This document shows, one piece after another, positions 1 through 8,173 of a stretch of DNA of 21,591 nt (its first letter is position 1; the number at the start of each line of letters is the position of its first letter). This DNA comes from an uncultured Oscillospiraceae bacterium (GTDB lineage Bacteria > Bacillota > Clostridia > Oscillospirales > Oscillospiraceae), in the NCBI GenBank assembly GCA_910588045.1, contig CAJUPS010000060.1:1-21591 (forward strand), in the 5' to 3' direction. The notes below the pieces were generated by a model. The model was not told where the DNA came from. It ran no database searches and saw nothing but the letters and a program-made list of their open reading frames with translations. The translations under genes and the position numbers were made by a program.

Positions 1-513
1 AAACGACCGATTAGTTGCCGTTTTTTCTAACCAGACGGCCATTATCAAGCCCCTTGCTTATAAAAAGAAGCCTCCGGAAGTACAGAATGGCAGCGCTTTT
101 GGAGCGCAGGGAAGAAAGAACGGTAGCAGGAAATGGGGATTTGGTAGCATTTTTCAAATTTATGTATATCAATTCCATTATGATAGAAGCTATTTCAGGC
201 GGTAGCGATGCAAAGAGGCTGGTAGCATGTTGGTAGCGTTTTTACAATTTGTTCATATTTCAGTCAGCAGAACTGGTCGGATATGACAAAAAATTGAAAG
301 TTTCAGAATTGTACAGATACAAATTTAGAAATTATCAATCAGGTTGACATAATGCAATTTAGCCCGCTGAGACGTCAAATTTGTGGAATATGTCAAGATT
401 TTGTTAGAAAATGGGGAAACAAGACCTCCCAAAATTATATGGAATTTTCTCTATGCTTTTTGAAATTTGTGTGATAGAATAAAAAAGAAATAAAGAAAGA
501 GAAGGAGGTTCCT
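1..513. other. Gene-free left edge
   Basis: I see no convincing coding region here. The only open frame (15-236, +) has no ribosome site and its translation resembles no family I know. The stretch is more AT-rich than the genes to its right. It contains five copies of GGTAGC (122, 143, 201, 221 and 232), which may be debris of a decayed gene. A TTGACA at 344-349 has no -10 at normal spacing. The last 40 bases hold the likely promoter and ribosome site of the hydrolase gene. Confidence 0.5.
472..480 (+). promoter_or_regulatory. Extended -10 promoter for the hydrolase gene
   Basis: TG at 472-473, one base, then TAGAAT at 475-480 forms an extended -10 element about 30 bases before the start codon. 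There is no good -35 at 16-18 bases. The predicted leader is very short and contains AGAAGGAGG just before the gene. Confidence 0.4.
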
Positions 514-1446
514 ATGGCAATCGTATCGGAATACTTTTTCCCCTCCAGCGAGGGAAAAACCTTGATCCATGTCAACCAGTGGACGCCTGTGGGGAGGGAG
601 ATTGCCGGTGTAGTCCAGATTGCCCACGGCGTGGCGGAGTACGGTGCGCGGTACGCGCCCTTTGCGCAGTACCTGTGCGAGCACGGCTTTGCCGTCGTGG
701 CGAACGACCACCTGGGACATGGCCAGTCGGTCATCGAGGGCTGCCCCATGGTATATCTGGGGGAGAAGGACGGCTGGTGGCACGTGGTGGACGACATGGA
801 GGAGCTGCGCCGGAGGACTGCGAAGAGCTTCCCGGGGAAGCCGTACTTTCTCTTTGGCCATTCCATGGGCTCCTTCCTGTCCCGGACCCATCTGATCCGT
901 TACCCCGGAAACCTGGCGGGATGTGTTCTCTGCGGCACGGGACATCAGTCCGCCGCGATCATCGCCGGAGGGAAGCTGGTGGCGGACCATGAGATCAAGC
1001 GCCTGGGGAAAAAGGCGTACAGCGTGAAAGCGGATGATCTGGCCTTCGACGCATATAATAAGGCGTTCGCCCCGGCCCGCACCCGCTTTGACTGGGTTTC
1101 CGCCAATGAGGCCAATGTGGATGCCTACATTGCGGACCCCCTGTGCGGCGGGGACACCACCCTGGGCCTGTTCCGGGATATGCTGGACGGCCTGAGCTAT
1201 ATCACCAAGCAGTCAAATATCAACCAGATGGATAAGACCTTGCCGGTGTTTTTCATCTCCGGGGACCAGGACCCCGTAGGTGACATGGGCAGGGGGGTGG
1301 AGAGGGCCTGTGCCTGCTTCCGGAAAGCGGGCCTGCCGGATGTGAGCTTCCACCTCTACCACGGTCTGCGCCATGAAATTCTCAACGAGGTCAGCAGACA
1401 GTACGTCTATAAGGATGTGCTGGACTGGCTGGAAGCGCGCATCTGA
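514..1446 (+). CDS. Alpha/beta hydrolase, lysophospholipase/monoacylglycerol lipase-like
   Basis: A 310-residue serine hydrolase of the alpha/beta fold, in the Hydrolase_4 / PldB-like group that acts on lysophospholipids or monoacylglycerols. The nucleophile elbow GHSMG lies at 115-119 (Ser117). SGDQDP at 249-254 supplies the acid (probably Asp253) and GLRHE at 284-288 the base His287, so the triad is complete. The N-terminal VQIAHGVAEYGARY segment is typical of the oxyanion-hole strand and loop of this group. There is no signal peptide, so it is probably cytoplasmic. The start has an AGAAGGAGG ribosome site 6-7 bases upstream. It stands alone; its last 40 bases overlap the 3' end of the convergent gene. 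The exact substrate cannot be told from sequence. Confidence 0.9.
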   Translation: MAIVSEYFFPSSEGKTLIHVNQWTPVGREIAGVVQIAHGVAEYGARYAPFAQYLCEHGFAVVANDHLGHGQSVIEGCPMVYLGEKDGWWHVVDDMEELRRRTAKSFPGKPYFLFGHSMGSFLSRTHLIRYPGNLAGCVLCGTGHQSAAIIAGGKLVADHEIKRLGKKAYSVKADDLAFDAYNKAFAPARTRFDWVSANEANVDAYIADPLCGGDTTLGLFRDMLDGLSYITKQSNINQMDKTLPVFFISGDQDPVGDMGRGVERACACFRKAGLPDVSFHLYHGLRHEILNEVSRQYVYKDVLDWLEARI

Positions 1447-1970
1447 TGGAAAACCGCCCTGAGGGACAGCAGCTCCGTGTCCCGGTACTGCCGCAGAAGG
1501 GACCAGGAGAGGACGCAGTCCGCGGCCAGCGCGACCCAGAGTAAAAACGTCAGCCACGGCGGCACGGCGCTGGCCAGCATCTGTACGCCCGGCTGAACGA
1601 TCCGGACTGCGGTGGCGGAGAGGACGCCCCAGATCACGGCGAACTGGGGGCAGATCCGTCCCCGGATTTGCCCCCTCATGGCGGTGTAATCCCAGAACCA
1701 GACCCCCAGGGCCTTGTCGTAAAAGAGGTGGACCAGGTATTCCACGCCGGTGCACACGGCGCCGCCCAGAAGCGCCAACGGGAGGAAGCCAGGTTCTTCT
1801 GGGACCAGTGCCAGCAGGGCGGTCATGGCCAACCCGTAGACCGGGCACAGGGGCAGCAGAAGGAAGCATTTCCGCACCTGTCTCGGGGAGTGGGAGAGCC
1901 TGGCGTGCAGCTTTTCCAGGCCGTAACCGGCAAAGCTGTAGAAGAGGAAGTACAAGAACCATTGGGACAT
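1407..1970 (-). CDS. Putative ABC-transporter type IV (CmpB family) membrane protein
   Basis: A 187-residue integral membrane protein. It matches the CmpB-like putative ABC transporter type IV family (PF06541), of unknown function: the N-terminal helix MSQWFLYFLFYSFAGYGLE, then CPVYGLAM, then EYLVHLFYDKALGVWFWDY followed by GRICPQFAVIWG. About five hydrophobic segments are visible. I chose the start at 1970 rather than an upstream ATG at 2003 because AAAGGAG lies just before it and the family begins at this helix. No ATPase gene is adjacent, so a transport role is not supported by context. The last 40 bases overlap the end of the hydrolase gene tail to tail. Confidence 0.75.
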   Translation of the reverse strand: MSQWFLYFLFYSFAGYGLEKLHARLSHSPRQVRKCFLLLPLCPVYGLAMTALLALVPEEPGFLPLALLGGAVCTGVEYLVHLFYDKALGVWFWDYTAMRGQIRGRICPQFAVIWGVLSATAVRIVQPGVQMLASAVPPWLTFLLWVALAADCVLSWSLLRQYRDTELLSLRAVFHQMRASSQSSTSL

Positions 1971-2049
1971 GATGGACGCTCCTTTCCCGCGAATGCGCGG
2001 CAAAGGGTAGCATCCCCGTCCCGCACAGGAATATACGGGAGGACAGCCA

Positions 2050-2634
2050 GTGGAGGATAATTGGGAAGTGCTGGAGCGAGAGTGCCTGGCCTGCCGGGAG
2101 TGCGCTCTGTGTCAGACGAGAAAGCATGTGGTATTCGGCGTAGGAAATCCCCGTGCGGAGATTCTGCTGGTAGGGGAGGGCCCCGGCGCCAACGAGGACG
2201 AGCAGGGGATCCCCTTTGTAGGCCGGGCGGGGCAGTTCCTGGACGATATGCTGGCGATTATCGGACTGGACCGGACCAAGGTCTATATTGCAAACATTGT
2301 GAAATGCCGTCCGCCGGGGAACCGGGATCCGCTGAACGTGGAGCAGGACGCGTGCATAGGGTATCTGCGCCGCCAGATCGGGCTGATCCGTCCGAAGATA
2401 CTGGTGTGTCTGGGCCGCATTGCGGCCATGCGACTCATCAACGAGAAGTTCCGCATCACCAGGGAGCACGGCGTCTGGCACGACGTGGACGGGATGCGGA
2501 TGATGGCAATGTACCATCCGTCGGCGCTGCTGCGGGACCCCGGCAAGCGGCCGGAGACCTTTGACGATCTGCAATCGCTCGGGAGTGAGATTGACCGGAT
2601 CTGTGAGCGCACGGAGAGAAACAGGCCCTGGTAA
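2050..2634 (+). CDS. Family 4 (iron-sulfur) uracil-DNA glycosylase
   Basis: A 194-residue uracil-DNA glycosylase of the type 4 / SPO1 DNA polymerase-related family, which excises uracil from DNA in base-excision repair. The GEGPGANEDEQG motif at 42-53 is the active-site loop. KCRPPGNRDP begins at 85, and HPSALLRDP at 156-164 is the minor-groove intercalation motif. Cysteines of the CxxC at 15/18, with Cys86 and Cys102, fit the [4Fe-4S] cluster. The start is GTG, with GGGAGG about 8 bases upstream. It is the first gene of a rightward run of five; the next gene begins 41 bases on. Confidence 0.93.
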   Translation: MEDNWEVLERECLACRECALCQTRKHVVFGVGNPRAEILLVGEGPGANEDEQGIPFVGRAGQFLDDMLAIIGLDRTKVYIANIVKCRPPGNRDPLNVEQDACIGYLRRQIGLIRPKILVCLGRIAAMRLINEKFRITREHGVWHDVDGMRMMAMYHPSALLRDPGKRPETFDDLQSLGSEIDRICERTERNRPW

Positions 2635-2675
2635 TGCGAGAGGGCGAAGAGTTGTGAAATTGGGGGAGAGATTGG

Positions 2676-4160
2676 ATGCTCAGGATAGGATTTGACAATC
2701 AGAAATATATTGAGACACAGTCTGCCCGCATCCGTGAGAGGATCGGGCAGTTTGGCGGGAAGCTCTATCTGGAGTTCGGCGGGAAGCTTTTCGATGACTA
2801 CCACGCCTCCCGGGTGCTGCCCGGCTTCGAGCCGGACAGCAAGATCCGGATGCTCCAGCAGCTGCGGGAGGACGTGGAGATTGTGGTGGCCATCAGCGCC
2901 GGGGACATCGAGAAGAACAAGGTCCGCGGCGATCTGGGCATCCCCTACGAGGAGGACGTCCTGCGCCTGATCGACGTGTTCCGGGGCATGGAGCTCTATG
3001 TGGGCAGCGTCGTGGTGACCCAGTATAACGGCCAGCCTGCCGCCGACGCCTTTCTCAAGCGCCTGAACGCCCTGGGCGTCCGGACCTGCCGCCACTACCC
3101 CATCGCCGGGTATCCCCACAATGTGGAGCTGATCGTCAGCGACGAGGGCTATGGCCGCAACGACTACATTGAGACCACCCGCCCCCTGGTGGTGGTTACG
3201 GCCCCCGGTCCCGGCAGCGGGAAAATGGCCACCTGCCTGAGCCAGCTCTACCACGAGAACCGCCGGGGCCGGACGGCGGGCTACGCCAAGTTTGAGACCT
3301 TCCCGGTGTGGAACCTGCCCTTGGACCACCCGGTCAACCTGGCCTATGAGGCTGCCACGGCGGACCTCAACGACGTGAACATGATCGACCCCTTCCACCT
3401 GGCCGCCTATGGCGTCACCACGGTGAACTATAACCGGGATGTGGAGATATTCCCCGTCCTGCGAACCATTTTCGAGTCCATCCTGGGGCAGTGTCCCTAC
3501 CAGTCCCCCACGGACATGGGGGTCAATATGGTGGGGAAGTGCATCGTGGACGACGAGGTCTGCCGCCAGGCGTCCCATATGGAGATTTTGCGCCGCTACT
3601 ACACCGCCCTCACCGGCAGGCTGCGGGGCACCGTGGACAGGGACGTGGTGTTCAAGCTGGAGATGCTGATGAAGCGCTCCGGCGTGACGCCCGCCATCTT
3701 CCCCGCCGTGTCCGCCGCCCTGGAGAAGGAGGAGGCCACCGGGGCCCCCGCCGGGGCCATGGTCCTGCCGGACGGCCGGGTGATTACCGGGAAGACCAGC
3801 GACCAGATCGGCGCCTCCGCCGCCCTGCTGCTCAACGCGCTGAAGGCCCTGGGGGGCATTGACCAGGAGCTGGACCTCATCTCCACCCAGGTCCTGGAGC
3901 CCATCTGTCGGCTGAAGACCGGGAGCCTGGGCAACAAGAATCCCCGCCTCCACAGCGACGAGGTGCTCATCGCCCTGTGCGTCAGCGCCCTGACCAACCC
4001 CATTGCCGACCTGGCGCAGAAGCAGCTGCCCAAGCTGCGGGGCTGCGGCGCCCACTTCACGGTGGTGCTCAGCGACGTGGACGAGAATCTCTATCGCCGC
4101 CTGGGGGTGCACGTCAGCTACGAGGCCAAGTATGAGCGGCAGAGACTATACTATAAGTAA
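2676..4160 (+). CDS. DUF1846 / UPF0371 family protein
   Basis: A 494-residue protein of the DUF1846 (UPF0371) family, widespread in Firmicutes and of unknown biochemical role. The N-terminus (GFDNQKYIETQSARIRER, then YLEFGGKLFDDYHASRVLPG) is the family's hallmark, and the length is normal. GPGSGKM at 178-184 resembles a nucleotide-binding loop, after the hydrophobic strand LVVVTA; this suggests nucleotide binding but is not proof. No membrane segments or signal peptide are visible. GGGGGAGA precedes the ATG. It lies between the glycosylase and a phosphatase gene, 15 bases before the latter, so it is probably cotranscribed. Confidence 0.9.
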   Translation: MLRIGFDNQKYIETQSARIRERIGQFGGKLYLEFGGKLFDDYHASRVLPGFEPDSKIRMLQQLREDVEIVVAISAGDIEKNKVRGDLGIPYEEDVLRLIDVFRGMELYVGSVVVTQYNGQPAADAFLKRLNALGVRTCRHYPIAGYPHNVELIVSDEGYGRNDYIETTRPLVVVTAPGPGSGKMATCLSQLYHENRRGRTAGYAKFETFPVWNLPLDHPVNLAYEAATADLNDVNMIDPFHLAAYGVTTVNYNRDVEIFPVLRTIFESILGQCPYQSPTDMGVNMVGKCIVDDEVCRQASHMEILRRYYTALTGRLRGTVDRDVVFKLEMLMKRSGVTPAIFPAVSAALEKEEATGAPAGAMVLPDGRVITGKTSDQIGASAALLLNALKALGGIDQELDLISTQVLEPICRLKTGSLGNKNPRLHSDEVLIALCVSALTNPIADLAQKQLPKLRGCGAHFTVVLSDVDENLYRRLGVHVSYEAKYERQRLYYK

Positions 4161-4175
4161 TATAAAGAGGAAATT

Positions 4176-4751
4176 ATGACGAGAGTATACTTCGTGCGCC
4201 ACGCCCAGTCCGACTACCGCAGCGGTCCGGACCGGGAGCGAGGGCTGACCGCCGAGGCGCTGGAGGACCGGCGGGTGGTCCTGAACTTCCTCCGGGATAA
4301 GCCGGTGGACGCCTTTTACTGTAGCCCCTACCGCCGCAGTCTGGACACCATCCGGGAGGCGGCGGACCACTTTGGTCTGCCCATCCGTACCGATGAGCGC
4401 CTGCGGGAGCGGGAGGCCGCCCCCGGGGGCAACTGCCGGGAGCTGTTCCGGAAGCGCTGGTCCGATTTCGACTGGCACGAGCCCGGCGGCGAGAGCCTGC
4501 GGTCCGTCCAGGACCGGAATATTGCCGCTCTGACAGAGATTTTGGAGCAGAACCGGGAGAAAACCCTTGTGCTCGGCACCCACGGCACCGCTCTAAGCAT
4601 GATCCTGAACTACTACGACCCCGGCTGGGACTGCGACAGCTTCCTGCGGATCATCGACTGGATGCCCTTTGTGGTGGCGCTGGACTTTGACGGGACGCGG
4701 TATCTGTCCAGGAGAGAACATGTCCATGTGGAGAAAAATTTTAAGCCATAG
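4176..4751 (+). CDS. Histidine phosphatase family protein
   Basis: A 191-residue histidine phosphatase (phosphoglycerate-mutase-like superfamily), which hydrolyses phosphoesters through a phosphohistidine. FVRHAQS at 6-12 holds the catalytic Arg8-His9. SPYRRS at 50-55 carries a second phosphate-binding Arg. The LRERE segment near 76-80 provides the acid, and GTHGTALS around 134-141 the second His (136). It is cytoplasmic, with no signal peptide. The ATG follows a weak AGAGGAAATT ribosome site. It begins 15 bases after the DUF1846 gene and ends 8 bases before the next gene, so translation is probably linked. Substrate unknown. Confidence 0.88.
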   Translation: MTRVYFVRHAQSDYRSGPDRERGLTAEALEDRRVVLNFLRDKPVDAFYCSPYRRSLDTIREAADHFGLPIRTDERLREREAAPGGNCRELFRKRWSDFDWHEPGGESLRSVQDRNIAALTEILEQNREKTLVLGTHGTALSMILNYYDPGWDCDSFLRIIDWMPFVVALDFDGTRYLSRREHVHVEKNFKP

Positions 4752-4759
4752 GAGGACGT

Positions 4760-5332
4760 ATGAAGGTTTTGATTGTGGTTGATATGCAGAACGATTTTAT
4801 CGACGGCACCCTGGGGACGCCGGAGGCCGTCGCCATTGTGCCCCGGGTGGCGGAGAAGATCCGCGCCTGGGAGGGCCCGGTCTACGCCACCCAGGACACC
4901 CATCAGGCGGACTACCTGGCCACCCAGGAGGGACGGAATCTGCCGGTGGTCCACTGCGTCGAGGGGACCCACGGCTGGGAGCTCGCTCCCGCCGTCCGGG
5001 AGGCCCTGACGGACTGCACCTGCCTGACCAAGCCCACCTTCGGCAGCCGCTCCCTGGCGGAGACGCTGACGATCGTCAACCAGGACCGGCCCATTGAGGA
5101 GATCGTTCTGGTGGGCCTGTGTACGGACATATGCGTCATCTCCAACGCCCTGCTGCTCAAGGCGTTTTTGCCGGAGACGCCCATTGCGGTGGACGCGGCC
5201 TGCTGCGCCGGGGTCACGCCGGAGAGCCATGCAAACGCGCTGCGCGCGATGCAGATGTGCCAAATCGGACTTTATTATTGCAAGGGGATGAGGACATGGA
5301 ACCCATCATCCAAAGCCTGGCGCGGGAATTGA
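4760..5332 (+). CDS. Nicotinamidase-like cysteine hydrolase (isochorismatase fold)
   Basis: A 190-residue isochorismatase-fold hydrolase, most like nicotinamidases that convert nicotinamide to nicotinic acid for NAD salvage. The catalytic set is intact: Asp8 in VVDMQNDF, Lys91 in TKPTFGS, and Cys125 in GLCTDICV. Asp46 and His48 in ATQDTH, with the histidines of VVHCVEGTHGWEL, match the metal site of nicotinamidases. TAGGAGGACGT precedes the ATG, 8 bases after the phosphatase gene. Its last 37 bases overlap the start of tex, suggesting coupled translation. Another amide substrate in the same superfamily cannot be excluded. Confidence 0.88.
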   Translation: MKVLIVVDMQNDFIDGTLGTPEAVAIVPRVAEKIRAWEGPVYATQDTHQADYLATQEGRNLPVVHCVEGTHGWELAPAVREALTDCTCLTKPTFGSRSLAETLTIVNQDRPIEEIVLVGLCTDICVISNALLLKAFLPETPIAVDAACCAGVTPESHANALRAMQMCQIGLYYCKGMRTWNPSSKAWRGN

Positions 5333-7452
5333 ATCAGAACGAGCGGTATGTGAAGAATGTCGTCACCCTTCTGGACGAGGGCAACACGATCCCCTTTATC
5401 GCCCGCTACCGCAAGGAGCTCCACGGCTCCATGGACGACGCCGTTTTGCGGAATCTGGAGGAGAGGTTGCAATACCTGCGGAATCTGGAGAGGCGCCGCG
5501 AGGAGGTCAAAGGGGCCATTGCGGGGCAGGGGAAGCTGACGGAGGAGCTGTCCGCCGCCATCGACGCTGCCGCCGCACTCTCCGAGGTGGAGGATCTCTA
5601 CCGGCCCTACCGGCCCAAGCGCCGCACCCGCGCCACGGTCGCCCAGGAGCGCGGACTGGAACCCCTGGCGGCCCTGCTCTACGCCCAGAAGCCCGGCTGT
5701 CCCGCCCCCGTGGAGGCCGCGGCCGGGTATGTCGATCCGTCGAAGGGCCTGGAGACGGCGGAGGACGCCCTCCGGGGAGCGGGGGACATCATTGCCGAGT
5801 ACATATCCGACGATGCGTCCGTCCGCAAGGCCCTGCGGACCTTCATGCGGCGACACAGTGAGCTGGTTGTCACGGCCGCCGGGGAGGAGGACAGCGTCTA
5901 CCGCCTCTATTACGACTTCCGCCAGAGCGTCAGCCGGATACAGGGCCACCAGATCTTAGCCATCAACCGGGGGGAGCGGGAGGGCTTTCTGAAGGTCGGA
6001 GTGGAGACGGACCGGAGCGCGGCGCTGGTGCTGCTGAACCGGGCCGTGTCGCGGCCGGGTGCGAGGGCCGCAGCGTTTATCAGGACCGTGGCCGCCGGCG
6101 CCTATGACCGCCTCCTGTACCCCTCCCTGGAGCGGGAGATCCGGAGTCTTCTCACCGATGAGGCCGGCGAGGGGGCCATCCGAAATTTTGCCCTGAACCT
6201 CCGCTCCCTGCTGATGCAGCCCCCGGTACGGGGTCACGTGACCATGGGCCTGGACCCGGGCTACCGCATGGGGTGCAAGGTGGCGGTGGTGGACGGCACC
6301 GGCAAGGTGCTGGACACAGCGGTGGTCTATCCCACCCATGGCGAGAGGCAGAGGACCGCCGGTATGGCGGCGCTGTCGAAGCTGATCCGGCGCCACGGCG
6401 TCACCCACATTGCCATCGGCAATGGCACCGCCTCCCGGGAGACGGAGCAGATGACGGTGGAGCTGCTGCGTCAGGAGGGAGGCGGTATCAGTTATATGAT
6501 TGTCAGCGAGGCGGGGGCCTCGGTGTACTCCGCCTCCAAGCTCGCCTCGGAGGAGTTCCCCGAGTACGACGTGAATCTCCGCTCGGCGGTGTCCATCGCC
6601 CGGCGGCTCCAGGACCCCCTGGCGGAGCTGGTGAAGATCGACCCCAAGGCCATCGGCGTGGGCCAGTATCAGCACGATATGCCTGCCCGGTGTCTGGACG
6701 AGGCCCTGGGCGGCGTGGTGGAGGACTGCGTCAACTCCGTGGGCGTGGATGTGAACACCGCCTCGCCGTCCCTTCTTCAGCGGGTATCCGGCTTGAATGC
6801 CGCCACGGCGAAGAACGTGGTGAAGTACCGGGAGGAGAACGGCGCGTTTACCTCCCGTCGGCAGCTCCTGAAGGTGCCGAAGCTGGGCCCGAAAGCCTTT
6901 GAACAGTGCGCGGGATTCCTCCGCGTACCGGAGAGCAGGGCCGCTCTGGACAATACGGCCGTCCATCCGGAGAGCTACCAGGCGGCACAGCGGCTGTTGG
7001 AGCTCACGGGGCATAAGCTCTCCGACGTCTCCGCCGGAGGTCTGGGCGGACTGGACGAGCAGATTCGCTCGGCGGGAGCGGAAGAGCTGGCCCGACAGTG
7101 CGGTGTGGGCGTACCCACGCTGCTGGATGTGGCCCGGGAGCTGCAAAAGCCGGGGCGCGACCCCCGCGACGAGCTGCCCCCGCCCATCCTCCGCACGGAT
7201 ATTATGGAGATCAAGGACCTCCGGCCCGGCATGGTCCTCACGGGCACGGTGCGCAACGTCATTGATTTCGGCGTGTTCGTGGACATCGGGGTCCACCAGG
7301 ACGGGCTGGTGCATATTTCCCAGATCTCCAGGGGAAAATTTCTCCGGCATCCCTCCGAGGCGGCGGCCGTGGGGGACGTTGTAAAGGTCAAGGTGCTGGA
7401 GGTGGATGTGAAAAAGAAGCGAATATCCCTGTCGATGAAGCAAGCTACGTAA
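5296..7452 (+). CDS. tex: Tex family RNA-binding transcription accessory protein
   Basis: A 718-residue Tex protein, related to eukaryotic Spt6 and thought to bind nucleic acid during transcription. The N-terminal helical domain shows the family signature (LLDEGNTIPFIARYRKE). The YqgF/RNase H-like domain begins near 316 (TMGLDPGYRMGCKVAVVDG). Helix-hairpin-helix repeats occupy about 480-545 (NTASPSLLQRVSGLNAATAK), and an S1 domain about 638-715 (LRPGMVLTGTVRNVIDFGVF). The length is normal. I chose the ATG at 5296 because it has GGGGATGAGG upstream and matches the family start; the frame is open further upstream only because it overlaps the nicotinamidase-like gene. It is last in the run and is followed by a long hairpin. 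Confidence 0.95.
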   Translation: MEPIIQSLARELNQNERYVKNVVTLLDEGNTIPFIARYRKELHGSMDDAVLRNLEERLQYLRNLERRREEVKGAIAGQGKLTEELSAAIDAAAALSEVEDLYRPYRPKRRTRATVAQERGLEPLAALLYAQKPGCPAPVEAAAGYVDPSKGLETAEDALRGAGDIIAEYISDDASVRKALRTFMRRHSELVVTAAGEEDSVYRLYYDFRQSVSRIQGHQILAINRGEREGFLKVGVETDRSAALVLLNRAVSRPGARAAAFIRTVAAGAYDRLLYPSLEREIRSLLTDEAGEGAIRNFALNLRSLLMQPPVRGHVTMGLDPGYRMGCKVAVVDGTGKVLDTAVVYPTHGERQRTAGMAALSKLIRRHGVTHIAIGNGTASRETEQMTVELLRQEGGGISYMIVSEAGASVYSASKLASEEFPEYDVNLRSAVSIARRLQDPLAELVKIDPKAIGVGQYQHDMPARCLDEALGGVVEDCVNSVGVDVNTASPSLLQRVSGLNAATAKNVVKYREENGAFTSRRQLLKVPKLGPKAFEQCAGFLRVPESRAALDNTAVHPESYQAAQRLLELTGHKLSDVSAGGLGGLDEQIRSAGAEELARQCGVGVPTLLDVARELQKPGRDPRDELPPPILRTDIMEIKDLRPGMVLTGTVRNVIDFGVFVDIGVHQDGLVHISQISRGKFLRHPSEAAAVGDVVKVKVLEVDVKKKRISLSMKQAT

Positions 7453-7453
7453 A

Positions 7454-7512
7454 ATACGGGCGGAATAAACAGGAGAGGAGAGCGCATCCTCTCACGCTTA
7501 TTCCGCCCGTAT
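7454..7512. terminator. Long hairpin between convergent genes
   Basis: A perfect 15-base inverted repeat (7454-7468 with 7498-7512) encloses a second 7-base stem (7473-7479 with 7487-7493) and a 7-base loop. The right arm overlaps the last codons and stop of the phosphopantetheinyl transferase gene. On the minus strand the stem is followed by a short T run, so it should terminate that gene; on the plus strand it probably ends the tex transcript without a proper U tract. Confidence 0.6.
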
Positions 7513-7971
7513 GATGCGGACTGCCGCGTCCTCCGACGGACAGACGGTCACAATATATCCCTCCAGAAGTCCCTCCACGCACCGGCACAGGGGGTCTGGC
7601 TCCATAGGCCGCAGCAGCGCGCTTACACCCAGGCCCTGCCGCTTGACGGTGGCCTCCTTGGCGGTCCACAGCCGAAAGAACGCCTCATCCGCCATCCCCT
7701 TTGCCAGCCGCTTGGGCGCGGGACGCAGCTTCTCCATGTCAATGCCCACCGGCCTGTCGTGCACGGCGCAGACGGCGGCGCCGCGGCTGTGGCTGAGGTT
7801 GAAGCAGATGTCCGGCCGGGCAGGGAAAAAGGGCTTGCCGCCCCCCTCCCGGGCGAGCTCCGGCAGGGCCGTCAGGCCGAAGACCCGCTCCGTCACCAGC
7901 GCCAGCAGGCGGTAGGCCAACTCGTGCTCGCCGGTTTCCGGGGAGCACGCGGCGCAAATAAAAAGGTCCAA
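7498..7971 (-). CDS. Compact 4'-phosphopantetheinyl transferase (Sfp type)
   Basis: A 157-residue phosphopantetheinyl transferase that would move the phosphopantetheine arm of coenzyme A onto a carrier protein. Visible motifs are GKPFF (46-50), FNLSHSRG (57-64), VGIDMEKLRP (75-84, Asp78 and Glu80 for magnesium) and FFRLWTAKEATVKRQGLG (98-115, with Glu106). The protein is shorter than Sfp itself (about 220), because the N-terminal half is reduced. The start is uncertain. A GTG at 7978-7980 directly abuts the GGAG, so I prefer the TTG at 7969-7971, which has GGAGG 8 bases upstream; the GTG would add three residues. No synthase or carrier-protein gene is nearby, so the target is unknown. Confidence 0.88.
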   Translation of the reverse strand: MDLFICAACSPETGEHELAYRLLALVTERVFGLTALPELAREGGGKPFFPARPDICFNLSHSRGAAVCAVHDRPVGIDMEKLRPAPKRLAKGMADEAFFRLWTAKEATVKRQGLGVSALLRPMEPDPLCRCVEGLLEGYIVTVCPSEDAAVRIIRAE

Positions 7972-8173
7972 ATTTTTCACCTCCGACCTTCTCGTTCGGA
8001 AGTAATCATATATAGAAATTCGGCTAAATAAGAGGAAAACCAGCCGTTTGGCGTGCTCCAGAGCCGCCGCAACAAAAATTTTATAAAAATTTTGCTCAGA
8101 AAAGAGGATTTTTGGCCTTTTTGTTGTATACTGTAATAGAATGATTTATACAATAGGGGAGGTGCATAGTCCG

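Noticed and set aside
344..349. TTGACA as the hydrolase -35 box
   Set aside because: No AT-rich -10 is found 16-18 bases downstream; the extended -10 at 472-480 is closer to the gene.
2283..4112. Long open frame on the minus strand opposite the DUF1846 and glycosylase genes
   Set aside because: It is a by-product of GC-rich codon use. It has no ribosome site, is rich in His, Gly and Val runs, and overlaps two well-supported genes.
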